Origin: Hordeum vulgare subsp. vulgare
Lineage: Eukaryota; Streptophyta; Magnoliopsida; Poales; Poaceae
Direction: 5' to 3'
NCBI RefSeq assembly: GCF_904849725.1
Contig: NC_058518.1
Span: forward strand, 13,288,147-13,352,146
Length of the DNA: 64,000 nucleotides
Shown here: one piece after another, positions 1 through 12,157 of the stretch
How positions within the stretch are numbered: the first letter of the stretch is position 1
Layout of the letters: each line of letters begins with the position of its first letter
Made by a program: the position numbers and the translations under genes
Notes under the pieces: generated by a model
Database searches by the model: none
The model's input: the letters and a program-made list of their open reading frames with translations, nothing else
What the model was told of the DNA's origin: nothing

Positions 1-853
1 ACCCGAAGGTTTTGTCGATCCAAAGAATTCTAACAAGGTGTGCAAGCTCCAGCGATCCATTTATGGACTGGTGCAAGCATCTCGGAGTTGGAACAAACGC
101 TTTGATGAGGTGATCAAAGCATTTGGGTTTATACAAGTGGTTGGAGAATCTTGTATTTACAAGAAAGTGAGTGGGAGCTCTGTGGCGTTTCTAATATTAT
201 ATGTGGATGACATATTGCTGATTGGAAACAACGTACAGTTTTTGGAGAGCATAAAGGATTACTTGAATAAAAGTTTCTCTATGAAGGACCTGGGAGAAGC
301 TGCTTACATTCTAGGCATTAAGATCTATGGGGATAGATCGAAACGTCTGATAGGACTTTCACAAAGCACATACCTTGATAATGTTTTGAAGAGGTTCAAA
401 ATGGAACAGTCCAAGAAAGGGTTCTTGCCAGTTTTACAAGGTACGAGATTGAGTAAGACTCAGTGCCTAGCAACTGATAAAGATAGAGAGCATATGAGCA
501 CCGTCCCCTATGCTTCAGCAATAGGATCTATCATGTATGCAATGTTGTGCACTAGACCGGATGTTAGCCTGGCCATAAGTATGGCAGGCAGGTTCTAGAG
601 TAATCCAGGAGTGGATCAATGGACGGCGGTCAAGAATATCCTGAAGTACCTGAAAAGGACTAAGGAGATGTTTCTCATGTATGGAGGTGACGAAGAGCTT
701 GCCGTAAAGGGTTACGTCGATGCAAGCTTCGACACAGATCCGGACGACTCTAAGTCGCAGACCGGATACGTATTTATTCTCAATGGGGGTGCGGTAAGTT
801 GGTGCAGTTCCAAGCAAAGCGTCGTAGCTGATTCTACATGTGAAGCGGAGTAC
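1..853 (+). pseudogene. Outer Angela-type copia element: reverse transcriptase and start of RNase H, interrupted
   Basis: This is the pol region of a Ty1/copia retrotransposon whose 5' part lies outside the window. The frame starting at 38 carries reverse transcriptase motifs (KLQRSIYGLVQASRSW, then the catalytic YVDD at about 199-213 followed by ILLIGNN). It continues into the copia RNase H region (DASFDTDPDDSKSQTGYVF). An in-frame TAG at 596-598 separates two same-frame blocks. The frame then stops at 853, inside the conserved CEAEY motif, where a second retrotransposon has inserted; coding resumes at 9628. The similarity to the other Angela/WIS/BARE copies in this window is obvious by eye. 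Stop codon plus insertion make it non-functional. Confidence 0.9.
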
Positions 854-2620
854 TGTTGGGCAACGTAGCATAAATTCAAAATTTTCCTACGCATATTCAG
901 ATCTTCCTATGGAGAGACCAGCAACGAGAGAGGGGTAAGAGCATCTTCATACCTTTGAAGATCGCTAAGCGGAAGCGTTGCTAGAACGCGGTTAATGGAG
1001 TCGTACTCGCAGCGATTCCGATCTAGTGCCGAACTACGGCACCTCCGCGTTCAACGCACGTGCAGCCCGGTGACGTCTCCCGCACCTTGATCCAGCAAGG
1101 AGGAGGGACAGGTTGGGGAAGAACTCTAGCAGCACGACGGCGTGGTGTCGATGGAGAGACGAGGTCTCCCGACAGGGCTTCGCCAAGCACCGCCAGAGAG
1201 AAGGAGAAAGAAGAGCAGGGCTGCGCCGAGGGAGAGGGAAAACTCTGGTCCCCAATGGCCAAAAGTGCCCACTATATATAGGGGGAGGGGAGAGGGGGTG
1301 CCACCCCTAGGATTCCCACCCTGGGGGGTGCGGCAGCCCCCCCCCCCCAGATGGGAGGTGCGGCGGCCAGAAGGGGGAGGAGGGGGTGGCGCACCAACTG
1401 GTGGGCCTTAGGCCCACCTGGCCTAGGGTTTGCCCCCCCCTTTTCTCTCCCTTGCGCTATGGGCTGAGTGGGGAGGCGCACCATCCCACATAGGGGCTGG
1501 TTCCCACCCCCACTTGGCCCACCTTACCTCCCGGGGTCATTGCCCCCCTTCGGTGGTCCCTCGGGGCCACCTCTGGTGGTCCCGGTGGTCCCAGTACATT
1601 ACCGGTGACGCCCGAAACACTTCCGGTGTCCAAAACCATCCGTCCTGTATATCAATCTTTACCTTCGGACCATTCCGGAGCTCCTCGTGACGTCCCGGAT
1701 CTCATCCGGGACTCCGAACAACTTTCGGTAACCTCGTATAATAATTCCCTATAACCCTAGCATCATCGAACCTTAAGTGTGTAGACCCTACGGGTTCGGG
1801 AGACAGGCAGACATGACCGAGACACCTCTTTGGCCAATAACCATCAGCGGGGTCTGGATACCCATGGTGGCTCCCACTTGTTCCACAATGATCTCATCGG
1901 ATGAACCACGATGTCAAGGATTCAATCAATCCCGTATACGATTCCCTTTGTCTGTCGGTATAGAACTTGCCCGAGATTCGATCGTCGGTATACCTATACC
2001 TTGTTCAATCTCGTTACCGGTAAGTCTCTTTACTCGTTCCGTAGCACGTCATCGTGTGACTAACTCCTTAGTCACATTGAGCTCATGATGATGTTCTACC
2101 GAGTGGGCCCAGAGATACCTCTCCGTCACACGGAGTGACAAATCCCGATCTCGATTCGTATCAACCCAACAGACACTTTCGGAGGTACCCGTAGTGCACC
2201 TTTATAGTCACCCAGTTACGTTGTGATGTTTGATACACCCAAAGCACTCCTACGATATCCGGGAGTTTCACAATCTCACGGTCGAAGGAAAAGATAGTTG
2301 ACATTAGAAAAGCATTAGCATACGAACAATACGATCTAGTGCTAGGCTTAGGATTGGGTCTTGTCCATCACATCATTCTCCCAATGATGTGATCCCGTTA
2401 TCAATGACATCTAATGCCCATGATCAGGAAACCATGATCATCTATTGACTAACGAGCTAGCCAACTAGAGGCTTGCTAGGGACACATTGTGATCTATTTA
2501 TTCACACATGTATTACTGTTTCCTGTTAATACAATTATAGCATGAAGAATAGACGATTATCATGAACAAGGAAATATGATAATAACCATATTATTATTGC
2601 CTCTAGGGCATATTTCCAAC
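854..2620 (-). repeat. 3' LTR of inner copia element
   Basis: The LTR is 1767 bp, with plus-strand ends tgttggg... and ...tttccaaca. It matches 7893-9622 almost throughout. Visible differences include C- and G-homopolymer lengths near 1340-1440 and about 33 bp around 1560-1595, where a ggtccc-flanked stretch is absent from the other LTR. Confidence 0.95.
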
Positions 2621-2632
2621 AGTCTCCCACTT
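2621..2632 (-). other. Polypurine tract of inner copia element
   Basis: On the minus strand this reads caagtgggagac directly before the 3' LTR. It is the plus-strand DNA priming site, and the same motif precedes the LTRs at 10010 and 41708. Confidence 0.85.
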
Positions 2633-2653
2633 GTACTAGAGTCAATAATCTAG

Positions 2654-4123
2654 TTACATTGTGATGTATCGAACACCCATAGCATTATGGTGTTGATCAT
2701 GTTTTGCTCGTGGAAGAGGTTTAGTCAACGGGTCTGCAATATTTAGATCCGTGTGTACTTTACAAATATCTATCACTCCACTCTGGACATGGTCCTGGAT
2801 GGAGTTGTAGCGGCGTTTGATGTGCTTCGTCTTCCGGTGAAACCTGGGCTCCTTGGCTATGGCAAAGGCTCCAGTGTTATCACAGAAGAGTGTCATAGGA
2901 CCCGACGCGCTTGGAACCACTCCAAGGTCGGTGATGAGCTCCTTCATCCAAATTCCTTCATGAGCCGCTTCTGAAGCAGCTATGTACTCCGCTTCACATG
3001 TAGATGCTGCCACGACTTCTTGCTTGCTGCTGCACCAGCTCACTGCCCCACCATTTAACACATATACATATCCGGTCTGTGACATAGAGTCATTCGGATC
3101 TGTGTCGAAGCTAGCGTCGACGTAACCCTTTACGACGAGCTCTTCGTCACCTCCATAAACGAGAAACATTTCCTTAGTCCTTTTCAGGTACTTAAGGATA
3201 TTATTGACCGCTGTCCAGTGTTCCATACCTGGATCACTTTGGTACCTCCCTACCAAACTTATGGCAAGGTTTATATCAGGTCTGGTACACAGCATGGCAT
3301 ACATTAGAGAGCCCACGGCTGAAGCGTAGGGGACATAACTCATCTTCTCTCTATCTGCTGCCGTGGTCGGCGACTGAGTCTTACTCAATCTCATACCTTG
3401 CAAAACTGGCAAGAACCCTTTCTTTGAGTTTTCCATATTGAACTTCTTCAATATCTTGTCAAGGTATGTACTTTGTGAAAGACCTATGAGGCGTCTTGAT
3501 CTATCTCTATAGATCTTGATGCCTAATATGTATGCAGCTTCTCCAAGGTCCTTCATTGAAAAACTCTTGTTCAAATGGGCCTTTATGCTCTCCAACATCT
3601 CCATATTATTCCCCATCAATAATATGTGATCCACATACAGTATGAGGAAAGCTACAGAGCGCCCACTCACTTTCTTGTACAGACAGGCTTCTCCGTAAAC
3701 CTGTATGAACCCAAACGCTTTAATCACCTCATTAAAGCGAATGTTCCAACTCCGAGATGCTTGCACCAGCCCATAGATGGAGCGCTGGAGCTTGCACACT
3801 TTGTTAGCACCCTTAGGGTCGACAAAACCTTCTGGTTGCATCATATACAACTCTTCCTTAAGGTTCCCGTTAAGGAATGCTGTTTTGACGTCCATTTGCC
3901 AAATTTCATAATCATAAAAGGCGGCAATTGCTAACATGATTCGGACTGATTTCAGCTTCGCTACGGGAGAGAAAGTCTCTTCGTAGTCAACTCCTTGAAT
4001 TTGTCGAAAACCCTTTGCGACAAGTCGAGCTTTGTAAACGGTTACATTACCGTTTGCATCAGTCTTCTTCTTGAAGATCCATTTATTTTCTATGGCTCGC
4101 CGGTCATCGGGCAAGTCCACCAA
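2654..4123 (-). pseudogene. Inner copia element: reverse transcriptase and RNase H
   Basis: A 489-residue frame covers the copia-type RT domain (DVKTAFLNG, SIYGLVQASRSWN) and RNase H to its natural end. The RT active-site box reads YVDH rather than YVDD: the codon at 3626-3628 is CAC, so the second catalytic aspartate is replaced by histidine, which should abolish polymerase activity. The frame is offset from the upstream gag-integrase frame. The break maps to the A-run at about 4133-4137 (plus-strand coordinates), and the first Met of this frame is not a native start. RNase H retains DASFDTD and EAEYIAAS. The protein would normally be the C-terminal part of one polyprotein. Confidence 0.92.
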
Positions 4124-6636
4124 AGTCCATACTTTTTCTCATACATGGATCCTATCTCGGATTTCATAGCTTCAAGCCATTTGTTGGAATCCGGGCCCGC
4201 CATCGCTTCTTCATACTTCGAAGGTTCACCGTTGTCTAACAACATGATTTCCATCACAGGGTTGCCGTACCACTCTGGTGCGGAGCGTGCCCTTGTGGAC
4301 CTTCGCGGTTCCGTAGTCACTTGATCCGAAGCTTCATGATCATCATCATTAACTTCCTCTTTAGTCGGTGTAGGCGCCACAGGAACAACTTCCCGCGTTG
4401 CGCTACTATCCTGTTCGAGAGGGGGTGTAATTACCTCATCAAGTTCTACCTTCCTCCCACTTACTTCTTTCGAGAGAAACTCTTTCTCTAGAAAGGATCC
4501 GTTCTTGGCAACAAAGGTTTTACCTTCGGATCTAAGATAGAAGGTATACCCAATAGTTTCCTTAGGGTATCCTATGAATACGCATTTCTCCGCTTTGGGT
4601 TCGAGCTTTTCTGGTTGAAGTTTCTTCACATAAGCATCGCAGCCCCAAACTTTAAGAAACGACAACTTAGGTTTCTTGCCAAAACATAGTTCATACGGTG
4701 TCGTCTCAACGGATTTAGACGGTGCCCTATTTAAAGTGAATGCTGCAGTTTCTAATGCGTATCCCCAAAATGATAGCGGTAAGTCGGTAAGAGACATCAT
4801 AGATCGTACCATATCCAATAAAGTGCGATTACGACGTTCAGACACTCCGTTGCGTTGCGGTGTGCCACGCGGCGTCAGTTGTGAAACGATTCCACACTTT
4901 CTTAGGTGTGTGCCAAACTCGTGACTCAAATATTCTCCTCCACGATCAGATCGTAGACATTTTATTTTTCTGTCACGTTGATTCTCAACCTCACTCTGAA
5001 ATTCCTTGAACTTTTCAAACGTCTCAGATTTGTGCTTCATCAAGTAGATATACCCATGCCTACTCAAATCACCGGTGAGAGTGAGAACATAACGACAACC
5101 ACCGCGAGCTTCAACGTTCATTGGACCACACACATCAGTATGTATTATTTCCAATAAGTCGGTTGCTCTCTCCATCATTCCTGAGAATGGAGTCTTGGTC
5201 ATCTTGCCCATGAGGCACGGTTCGCATGTGTGAAATGATTCAAAGTCAAGAGACTCTAATAGTCCATCAGTATGGAGCTTCTTCATGCGCTTAACGCCGA
5301 TATGACCAAGGCGGCAGTGCCACAAGTATGTGGGACTATCATTATCAACTTTACATATTTTGGTACTCACGCTATGAATATGTGTAACATCACGATCAAT
5401 ATTCATCAAGAATAAACCATTCACCAGCGGAGCATGACCATAAAACATATCACTCATATAAATAGAACAACCATTATTCTCTGACTTAAATGAGTAGCCG
5501 TCTCGCATTAAGCAAGACCCTGATACAATGTTCATGCTTAAAGCTGGTACTAAATAACAATTATTAATGTTTAAAACTAATCCCGATGGTAGACGTAGAG
5601 GTAGCGTGCCGACGGCGATCACATCGACCTTTGAACCATTCCCGACGCGCATCGTCACCTCGTCCTTGGCCAGTCTCCGCTTATTCCGCAGTTCCTGCTT
5701 TGAGTTGCAAATGTGAGCAATAGCACCGGTATCAAATACCCAGGAGCTACTACGAGCGCTGGTAAGGTACACATCAATAACATGTATATCACATATATCT
5801 TTAACGTTGCCGGCCTTCTTGTCCGCTAAGTATTTGGGGCAGTTCCGCTTCCATTGACCTTTTCCCTTGCAATAGAAGCACTCAGTCTCAGGCTTGGGTC
5901 CATTCTTTTTCTTCTTCCCAGCATCTAGCTTACCGGGCGTGGCAACAGCTTTGCCGTCTTTCTTGAAGTTCTTCTTACCCTTGCCTTTCTTGAAACTAGT
6001 GGTCTTGTTGACCATCAACACTTGATGCTCTTTCTTGATTTCTACTTCTACAGACTTGAGCATCGAGTACAACTCGGGAATGGTCTTCTCCATCCCTTGC
6101 ATGTTGTAGTTAAGCACAAAGCCTTTGTAGCTTGGTGGGAGAGACTGGAGGATTCTGTCAATTATAGCATCATCCGGAAGTTCGACTCCAAGTGAAGTCA
6201 GACGACCGTGTAACCCAGACATTTTGAGTATGTGCTCACTGACAGAACTGTTCTCCTCCATCTTACAGCTAAAGAACTTGTCGGAGACTTCATATCTCTC
6301 AACACGGGCATGAGCTTGAAAAACTAGCTTCAGCTCCTGGAACATCTCATATGCCCCGTGTTGCTCAAAACACCTTTGGAGCCCCGTCTCTAAACTGTAT
6401 AACATGCCACACCTAACCAGAGAGTAGTCATCACTCCGCGTTTGCCAGACGTTCAGAATGTCCTGGGCTGCTGCGGGAGCGGGAGGGTCACCTAGCGGCG
6501 CATCAAGGACATAAGCCTTTTTAGCTGCTTCAAGGATGAGCTTCAAGTTGCGAACCCAGTCCGCATAGTTGCTACCATCATCTTTCAGCTTGTTTTTCTC
6601 TAGGAATGCGTTGAAATTGAGGTTGACGTTGGCCAT
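4090..6636 (-). pseudogene. Inner copia element: gag, protease and integrase part of the polyprotein
   Basis: An 848-residue frame starts with a typical copia gag Met (MANVNLNFNAFL). In order it has the gag domain (about 1-200), a Lys-rich linker, a zinc knuckle (about 253-266), an aspartic protease with the DTGA triad (about 300), the pre-integrase H-H-C-C segment ending HTCEPC, and an rve integrase core with HTDVCGP, SDRGGEY and NGVSERRN supplying the D,D,E residues. The zinc knuckle reads CFYCKGKGQWKRNC, so the ligand His of CX2CX4HX4C is Gln (codon at 5854-5856). The frame ends a few residues after the one-base frameshift in the A-run at 4133-4137, which separates it from the RT. It is one polyprotein broken in two. 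Confidence 0.93.
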
Positions 6637-7875
6637 CTACAATATTTATAAAGACAACTTTTAGACTAAGTTCATGACAATTAAGTTCATTTAATCAAAT
6701 TAAGTATGAACTCCCACTTAAATCGACATCCCTCTAGTCATCTAAGTGATACATGATCCATGTTGACTAACCCGTGTCCGATCATCACGTGAGACGGACT
6801 AGTCACCATGGTGAGCAACTTCATGCTGATCATATTCAACCATACGACTCATGTTCGACCTTTCGGTCTCTTGTATTCGAGGTCATGTCTGTACATGCTA
6901 AGCTCGTCGAGTCAACCTAGGTGTTTCGCGTGTGTAAATCTGGCTTACACCCGTTGTATGCGAACGTTAGAATCTATCACACCCGATCATCACGTGGTGC
7001 TTCGAGACAACGAACCTTCGCAACGGTGCACACTTACAGGGATACGTTCTCGAAATTTTAAGAGAGATCATCTTATTATGCTACCGTCGTTCTAAGCAAT
7101 AAGATGTAAAACATGATAAACATCACAATGCAATCATATAGTGACATGATATGGCCATTATCATCTTTGCTCTTTCGATCTCCATCTTCAGGCATCGCAT
7201 GATCATCATCGTCACCGGCATGACACCATGATCTCCATCATCGTGTCTCCGTGAAGTCGTCACGCCAACTACTACTATCACTACTACTATAGCTAACCGT
7301 TAGCAATGAAGTAAAAGTAGTAAGCACATGGCGTTGCATCTCATACAATAAATTAAGACAACTCCTATGGCTCCTGCCGGTTGTCATACTCATCGACATG
7401 CAAGTCGTGAAACCTATTACAATAACATGATCATCTCATACATCATACATGCAACATCACAACTTTGGCCATATCACATCACATGCCAAACCCTGCAAAA
7501 ACAAGTTAGACGTCCTCTAATTGTTGTTGCAAGTTTTACGTGGCTGATTTGGGTTTCTAGCAAGAATGCCTTCTTACCTACATGACAGCCACAACGATGA
7601 TATGCCAAAGCTATTTACCCTTCATAAGGACCCTTTTCATCAAATCCAATCCGACTAGAGTAGGAGAGACAGACACCCACTAGCCACCTTTATGCACGGT
7701 GTGCATGTCTGTCGGTGGGACCAGTCTCACGTAAGCGTACGTGTAAAGTCGGTCCGGGCCGCTTCATCCCACAATACCGCTGGAAAAGAATAAGACTAGT
7801 AGCGGCAAGCAAATTGACAAATCATCGCCCACAACTTTTGTGTTCTACTCGTGCATAGAATCTACGCATAGAAAA
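6637..7875 (-). other. Untranslated 5' leader of inner copia element
   Basis: About 1.2 kb lies between the PBS and the gag start without a credible reading frame. This is normal for Angela/BARE elements, whose leader contains packaging and dimerisation signals. No separate gene is visible. Confidence 0.7.
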
Positions 7876-7891
7876 CCTGGCTCGGATGCCA
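7876..7891 (-). other. Primer binding site of inner copia element
   Basis: The minus strand reads TGGCATCCGAGCCAGG, one base after the end of the 5' LTR (7893). It resembles the initiator-Met tRNA type PBS (TGGTATCAGAGC) used by BARE/Angela, with substitutions. Confidence 0.75.
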
Positions 7892-7892
7892 C

Positions 7893-9622
7893 TGTTGGGT
7901 AACGTAGCATAAATTCAAAATTTTCCTACGCATATTCAGATCTTCCTATGGAGATACCAGCAATGAGAGAGGGGTAAGAGCATCTTCATACCTTTGAAGA
8001 TCGCTAAGCGGAAGCGTTGCTAGAACGCGGTTGATGGAGTCGTACTCGCAGCGATTCCGATCTAGTGCCGAACTACGGCACCTCCGCGTTCAACACACGT
8101 GCAGCCCGGTGACGCCTCCCGCACCTTGATCCAGCAAGGAGGAGGGAGAGGTTGGGGAAGAACTCCAGCAGCACGACGGCGTGGTGTCGATGGAGAGACG
8201 AGGTCTCCCGGCAGGGCTTCGCCAAGCACCGGCAGAGAGAAGGAGAAAGAAGAGCAGGGCTGCGCCGAGGGAGAGGGAAAAGTCTGGTCCCCAATGGCCA
8301 AAAGTGCCCACTATATATAGGGGGAGGGGAGAGTGGGTGCCACCCCTAGGGTTCCCACCCTAGGGGGTGCGGCAGCCCCCCCAGATGGGAGGTGCGGCGG
8401 ACAGAAGGGGGGGGGAGGGGGTGGCGCACCAACTGGTGGGCCTTAGGCCCACCTGGCTTAGGGTTTGCCCCCCCTTTCTCTCCCTTGCGCAATGGGCTGA
8501 GTGGGGAGGCGCACCAGCCCACCTAGGGGCTGGTTCCCACCCCCACTTGGCCCACCTTACCTCCCGGGGTCGTTGCCCCCCTTCGGTGGTCCCGGTACAT
8601 TACCGGTGACGCCCGAAACACTTCCGGTGTCCAAAACCATCCGTCCTATATATCAATCTTTACCTCCAGACCATTCCGGAGCTCCTCGTGATGTCCCGGA
8701 TCTCATCCGGGACTCCGAACAACTTTCGGTAACCTCGTATAATAATTCCCTATAACCCTAGCGTCATCGAACCTTAAGTGTGTAGACCCTACGGGTTCGG
8801 GAGACAGGCAGACATGACCGAGACACCTCTCTGGCCAATAACCATCAGCGGGGTCTGGATACCCATGGTGGCTCCCACTTGCTCCACGATGATCTCATCG
8901 GATGAACCACGATGTCAAGGATTCAATCAATCCCGTATACGATTCCCTTTGTCTGTCGGTATAGAACTTGCCCGAGATTCGATCGTCGGTATACCTATAC
9001 CTTGTTCAATCTCGTTACCGGTAAGTCTCTTTACTCGTTCCGTAGCACGTCATCGTGTGACTAACTCCTTAGTCACATTGAGCTCATGATGATGTTCTAC
9101 CGAGTGGGCCCAGAGATACCTCTCCGTCACACGGAGTGACAAATCCCGATCTCGATTCGTACCAACCCAACAGACACTTTCAGAGGTACCCGTAGTGCAC
9201 CTTTATAGTCACCCAGTTACGTTGTGACGTTTGATACACCCAAAGCACTCCTACGGTATCCGGGAGTTGCACAATCTCACGGTCGAAGGAAAAGATACTT
9301 GACATTAGAAAAGCATTAGCATACGAACAATACGATCTAGTGCTAGGCTTAGGATTGGGTCTTGTCCATCACATCATTCTCCCAATGATGTGATCCCGTT
9401 ATCAATGACATCTAATGCCCATGATCAGGAAACCATGATCATCTATTGACTAACGAGCTAGCCAACTAGAGGCTTGCTAGGGACACATTGTGATCTATTT
9501 ATTCACACATGTATTACTATTTCGTGTTAATACAATTATAGCATGAACAATAGACGATTATCATGAACAAGGAAATATGATAATAACCATATTATTATTG
9601 CCACTAGGGCATATTTCCAACA
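7893..9622 (-). repeat. 5' LTR of inner copia element
   Basis: The LTR is 1730 bp and almost identical to 854-2620, with the same terminal TG...CA. It is followed by the TSD agtac at 9623-9627. A tatatataggggg motif near 8313 on the plus strand is low-complexity and was not taken as the promoter. Confidence 0.95.
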
Positions 9623-9957
9623 AGTACATGGCTGCCTCGGAGGTGGCTAAGGAGGGTGTTTGGATGAAGCAGTTCATGACGGATCTTGGAGTGGTGCCAA
9701 GCGCACTGAATCCAATAACCTTGTTCTGTGACAACACGAGTGCCATTGCCTTAGCAAAGGAACCACGGTTTCACAAGAAGACTAGACACATCGAACGACG
9801 CTTCAACCTCATCCGCGACTACGTCGAAGGGGAGGACGTAAATATATGCAAAGTGCACACGGATCTGAATGTAGCAGACCCGCTGACTAAACCTCTTCCA
9901 CGGGCAAAGCATGATCAACACCAGAACTGTATGGGTGTTAGATTTATTACAATGTAG
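9623..9957 (+). pseudogene. Outer copia element: C-terminal RNase H, resumed after the insertion
   Basis: Coding resumes with YMAASEVAKEGVWMK exactly where the frame left off at 853, after the duplicated agtac. It runs through the conserved copia tail (HTDLNVADPLTKPLPRAKHDQH) to the TAG at 9955-9957. In intact family members this segment is contiguous with the RT and RNase H block at 38-853. Confidence 0.93.
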
Positions 9958-10009
9958 TTCGCATGATGATGTGAGGGCTAGATTATTCACTCTAGTGCAA
10001 GTGGGAGAC

Positions 10010-11809
10010 TGTTGGAATTATGCCCTAGAGGCAATAATAAATATAGTTATTATTATAATTCCTGTATCGAGATAATCGTTTATTATCCATGCTACAATTG
10101 TATTGAATGAAGACTTATATACATGTGTGGATACATAGACAAAACACTGTCCCTAGCAAGCCTCTAGTTGGCTAGCCAGTTGATCAAAGATAGTCAGGGT
10201 CTTCTGGTTATATACAAGGTGTTGTTGCTTGATAACTGGATCACGTCATTAGGAGAATCACGTGATGGACTAGGCCCAAACTAATAGACATAGCATGTTG
10301 GTCGTGTCATTTTGTTGCTACTGTTTTCTGCATGTCAATTATTTGTTCCTATGACCATGAGATCATATAACTCACTGACACCGGAGGAATGCTTTGTGTG
10401 TATCAAACGTCGCAACGTAACTGGGTTACTATAAAGATGCTCTACAGGTATCTCCGAAGGTGTTCGTTGAGTTAGTATGGATCGAGACTGGGATTTGTCA
10501 CTCCGTGTGACGGAGAGGTATCTCGGGGCCCACTCGGTAATACAACATCACACACAAGCCTTGCAAGAAATGTGACTTACTATAAGTTGCGGGATCTTGT
10601 ATTACGGAACGAGTAAAGAGACTTGCCGGTAAACAAGATTGAAATAGGTATGCGGATACTGATGATCGAATCTCGGGCAAGTAACATACCGAAGGACAAA
10701 GGGAATGACATACGAGATTATATGAATCCTTGGCACTGAGGTTCAAACGATAAGATCTTCGTAGAATATGTGGGATCCAAAATGGGCATCCAGGTCCCGC
10801 TATTGGATATTGACCGAGGAGTCACTCGGGTCATGTCTACATAGTTCTTGAACCCGCAGGGTCTGCACACTTAAGGTTCGACGTTGTTTTATGCGTATTT
10901 GAGTTATATGGTTGGTTACCAAATGTTGTTCGGAGTCCCGGATGAGATCACGGACGTCACGAGGGTTTCCGAAATGGTCCGGAAACGAAGATTGATATAT
11001 AGGATGACCTCATTTGATTACCGGAAGGTTTTCGGAGTTACCGGGAATGTACCGGGAATGACGAATGGGTTCCGGGTGTTCACCGGGGGGGGGGGCAACC
11101 CACCCCGGGGAAGCCCATAGGCCTTGGGGGTGGCGCACCAGCCCACACAGCCCAAGAAGGCCCTATGCGCCAAGGATAGAAAATCAAAGAGAAAAGAAAA
11201 AAAAAGAGGTGGGAAAGGAGAGAAGGACTCCACTTTCCAATCCTAGTTGGACTAGGATTGAAGGAGGACTCCTCCTCCCCTTGGTGCGCAGCCCTTGGGG
11301 CTCCTTGAGCCTCAAGGCAAGCCTCCCCTCCCTCCTCCTATATATATGGAGCAATTAGGGCTGATTTGAGACAACTTTTCAAGAGCAGCCCAACCACATA
11401 CCTCCACGGTTTTACCTCTAGATCGCGTTTCTGCGGAGCTCGGGCGGAGCCCTGACGAGATTAGATCACCACCAACCTCCGGAGCACCGTCACGCTGCCG
11501 GAGAACTCATCTACCTCTCCGTCTCTCTTGCTGGATCAAGAAGGCCGAGATCATCGTCGAGTTGTACGTGTGCTGAACGCGGAGGTGCCGTCCGTTCGGC
11601 ACTAGATCGTGGGACGGACCGCGGGACGGTTCGTGGGACGGTTTGCGGGGCGGATCGAGGGACGTGAGGACGTTCCACTACATCAACCACGTTCACTAAC
11701 GCTTCTGCTGTGCGATCTACAAGGGTACGTAGATCGGAAATCCCCTCTCATAGATGGACATCACCATGATAGGTCTTCGTGCGCGTAGGAAAATTTTTGT
11801 TTCCCATGC
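10010..11809 (+). repeat. Angela-type LTR following the outer copia element, last ~16 bp missing
   Basis: A polypurine tract (aagtgggagac) ends at 10009 and the LTR begins TGTTGGAATTATGCCC at 10010. The body matches the LTRs at 27550-29381 and 41708-43458. It breaks off after gtttcccatgc (11805-11809), without the expected terminus, and runs directly into sequence that belongs just downstream of a 5' LTR. The LTR therefore looks like a junction LTR shared by two elements. Confidence 0.85.
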
Positions 11810-11897
11810 ATAGATGTCTTCTCGAGTAGAACACAAAAGTTTTTGTGGGCGGTGATGTGCGTTTTTATGCCCTCCTTAGTCTTTTCTTGATTTCGCG
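11810..11897 (+). other. Fragment of an Angela-type 5' leader joined to an LTR
   Basis: This stretch contains gagtagaacacaaaagt and ttgtgggcg, which also occur on the minus strand at about 7825-7855, just inside the PBS of the inner Angela element. It is therefore internal leader sequence, reached here without the LTR end and PBS. A catgc microhomology lies at the junction. Confidence 0.7.
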
Positions 11898-12157
11898 TGT
11901 CACGCCCAGATGCGACCCTATCCTCAATTTGGCACGAAGGCCTCGTCAGGGATAGAAGCGCATCTCGTCGTGTCGCAAGAATGGATATCGTTACAAGTAC
12001 ATGTACTGAAGAGGAGAGATATATAAAGAGTTGGCTTACACTCGCCACAAGCTACATCAGAGTCACATCAGTACATTACATAATCATCAAGAGTAAGAGC
12101 AGGGTCCGACTACGGACGAAAATAAACGACAAAAGAAGAACGACGACAAAAGAAAAA
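11898..12157 (-). repeat. Fragment of a LARD-type LTR (3' terminal ~260 bp)
   Basis: It begins exactly at a family LTR terminus (tgtcacgcccagatgcg) and matches 21765-22005 in the same orientation, and 19300-19558 inverted. It is cut off at about 12157, where Angela LTR sequence resumes. Confidence 0.8.

Larger units (their letters stand above)
854..9622 (-). mobile_element. Complete inner copia retrotransposon, Angela/WIS/BARE type
   Basis: This is an 8.77 kb element with two near-identical LTRs (854-2620 and 7893-9622), TG...CA termini and a perfect 5 bp target site duplication agtac (849-853 and 9623-9627). It lies on the minus strand inside the RNase H coding region of another copia element. 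On the minus strand the order is 5' LTR, PBS, a 1.2 kb leader, gag-protease-integrase, RT-RNase H, polypurine tract, 3' LTR. This is the copia order, with integrase before reverse transcriptase. LTR ends reading TGTTGG...CCAACA and the GCCCTAGAGGCAATAATA motif identify the Angela/WIS/BARE group (family assignment from memory). Close LTR similarity points to a recent insertion, although its genes are damaged. Confidence 0.96.

Noticed and set aside
1023..1484. Several overlapping 65-89 aa frames, repeated at 8062-8609
   Set aside because: They lie in both LTRs of the inner copia element, in GC- and homopolymer-rich sequence. The duplication is the LTR pair, not a gene pair.
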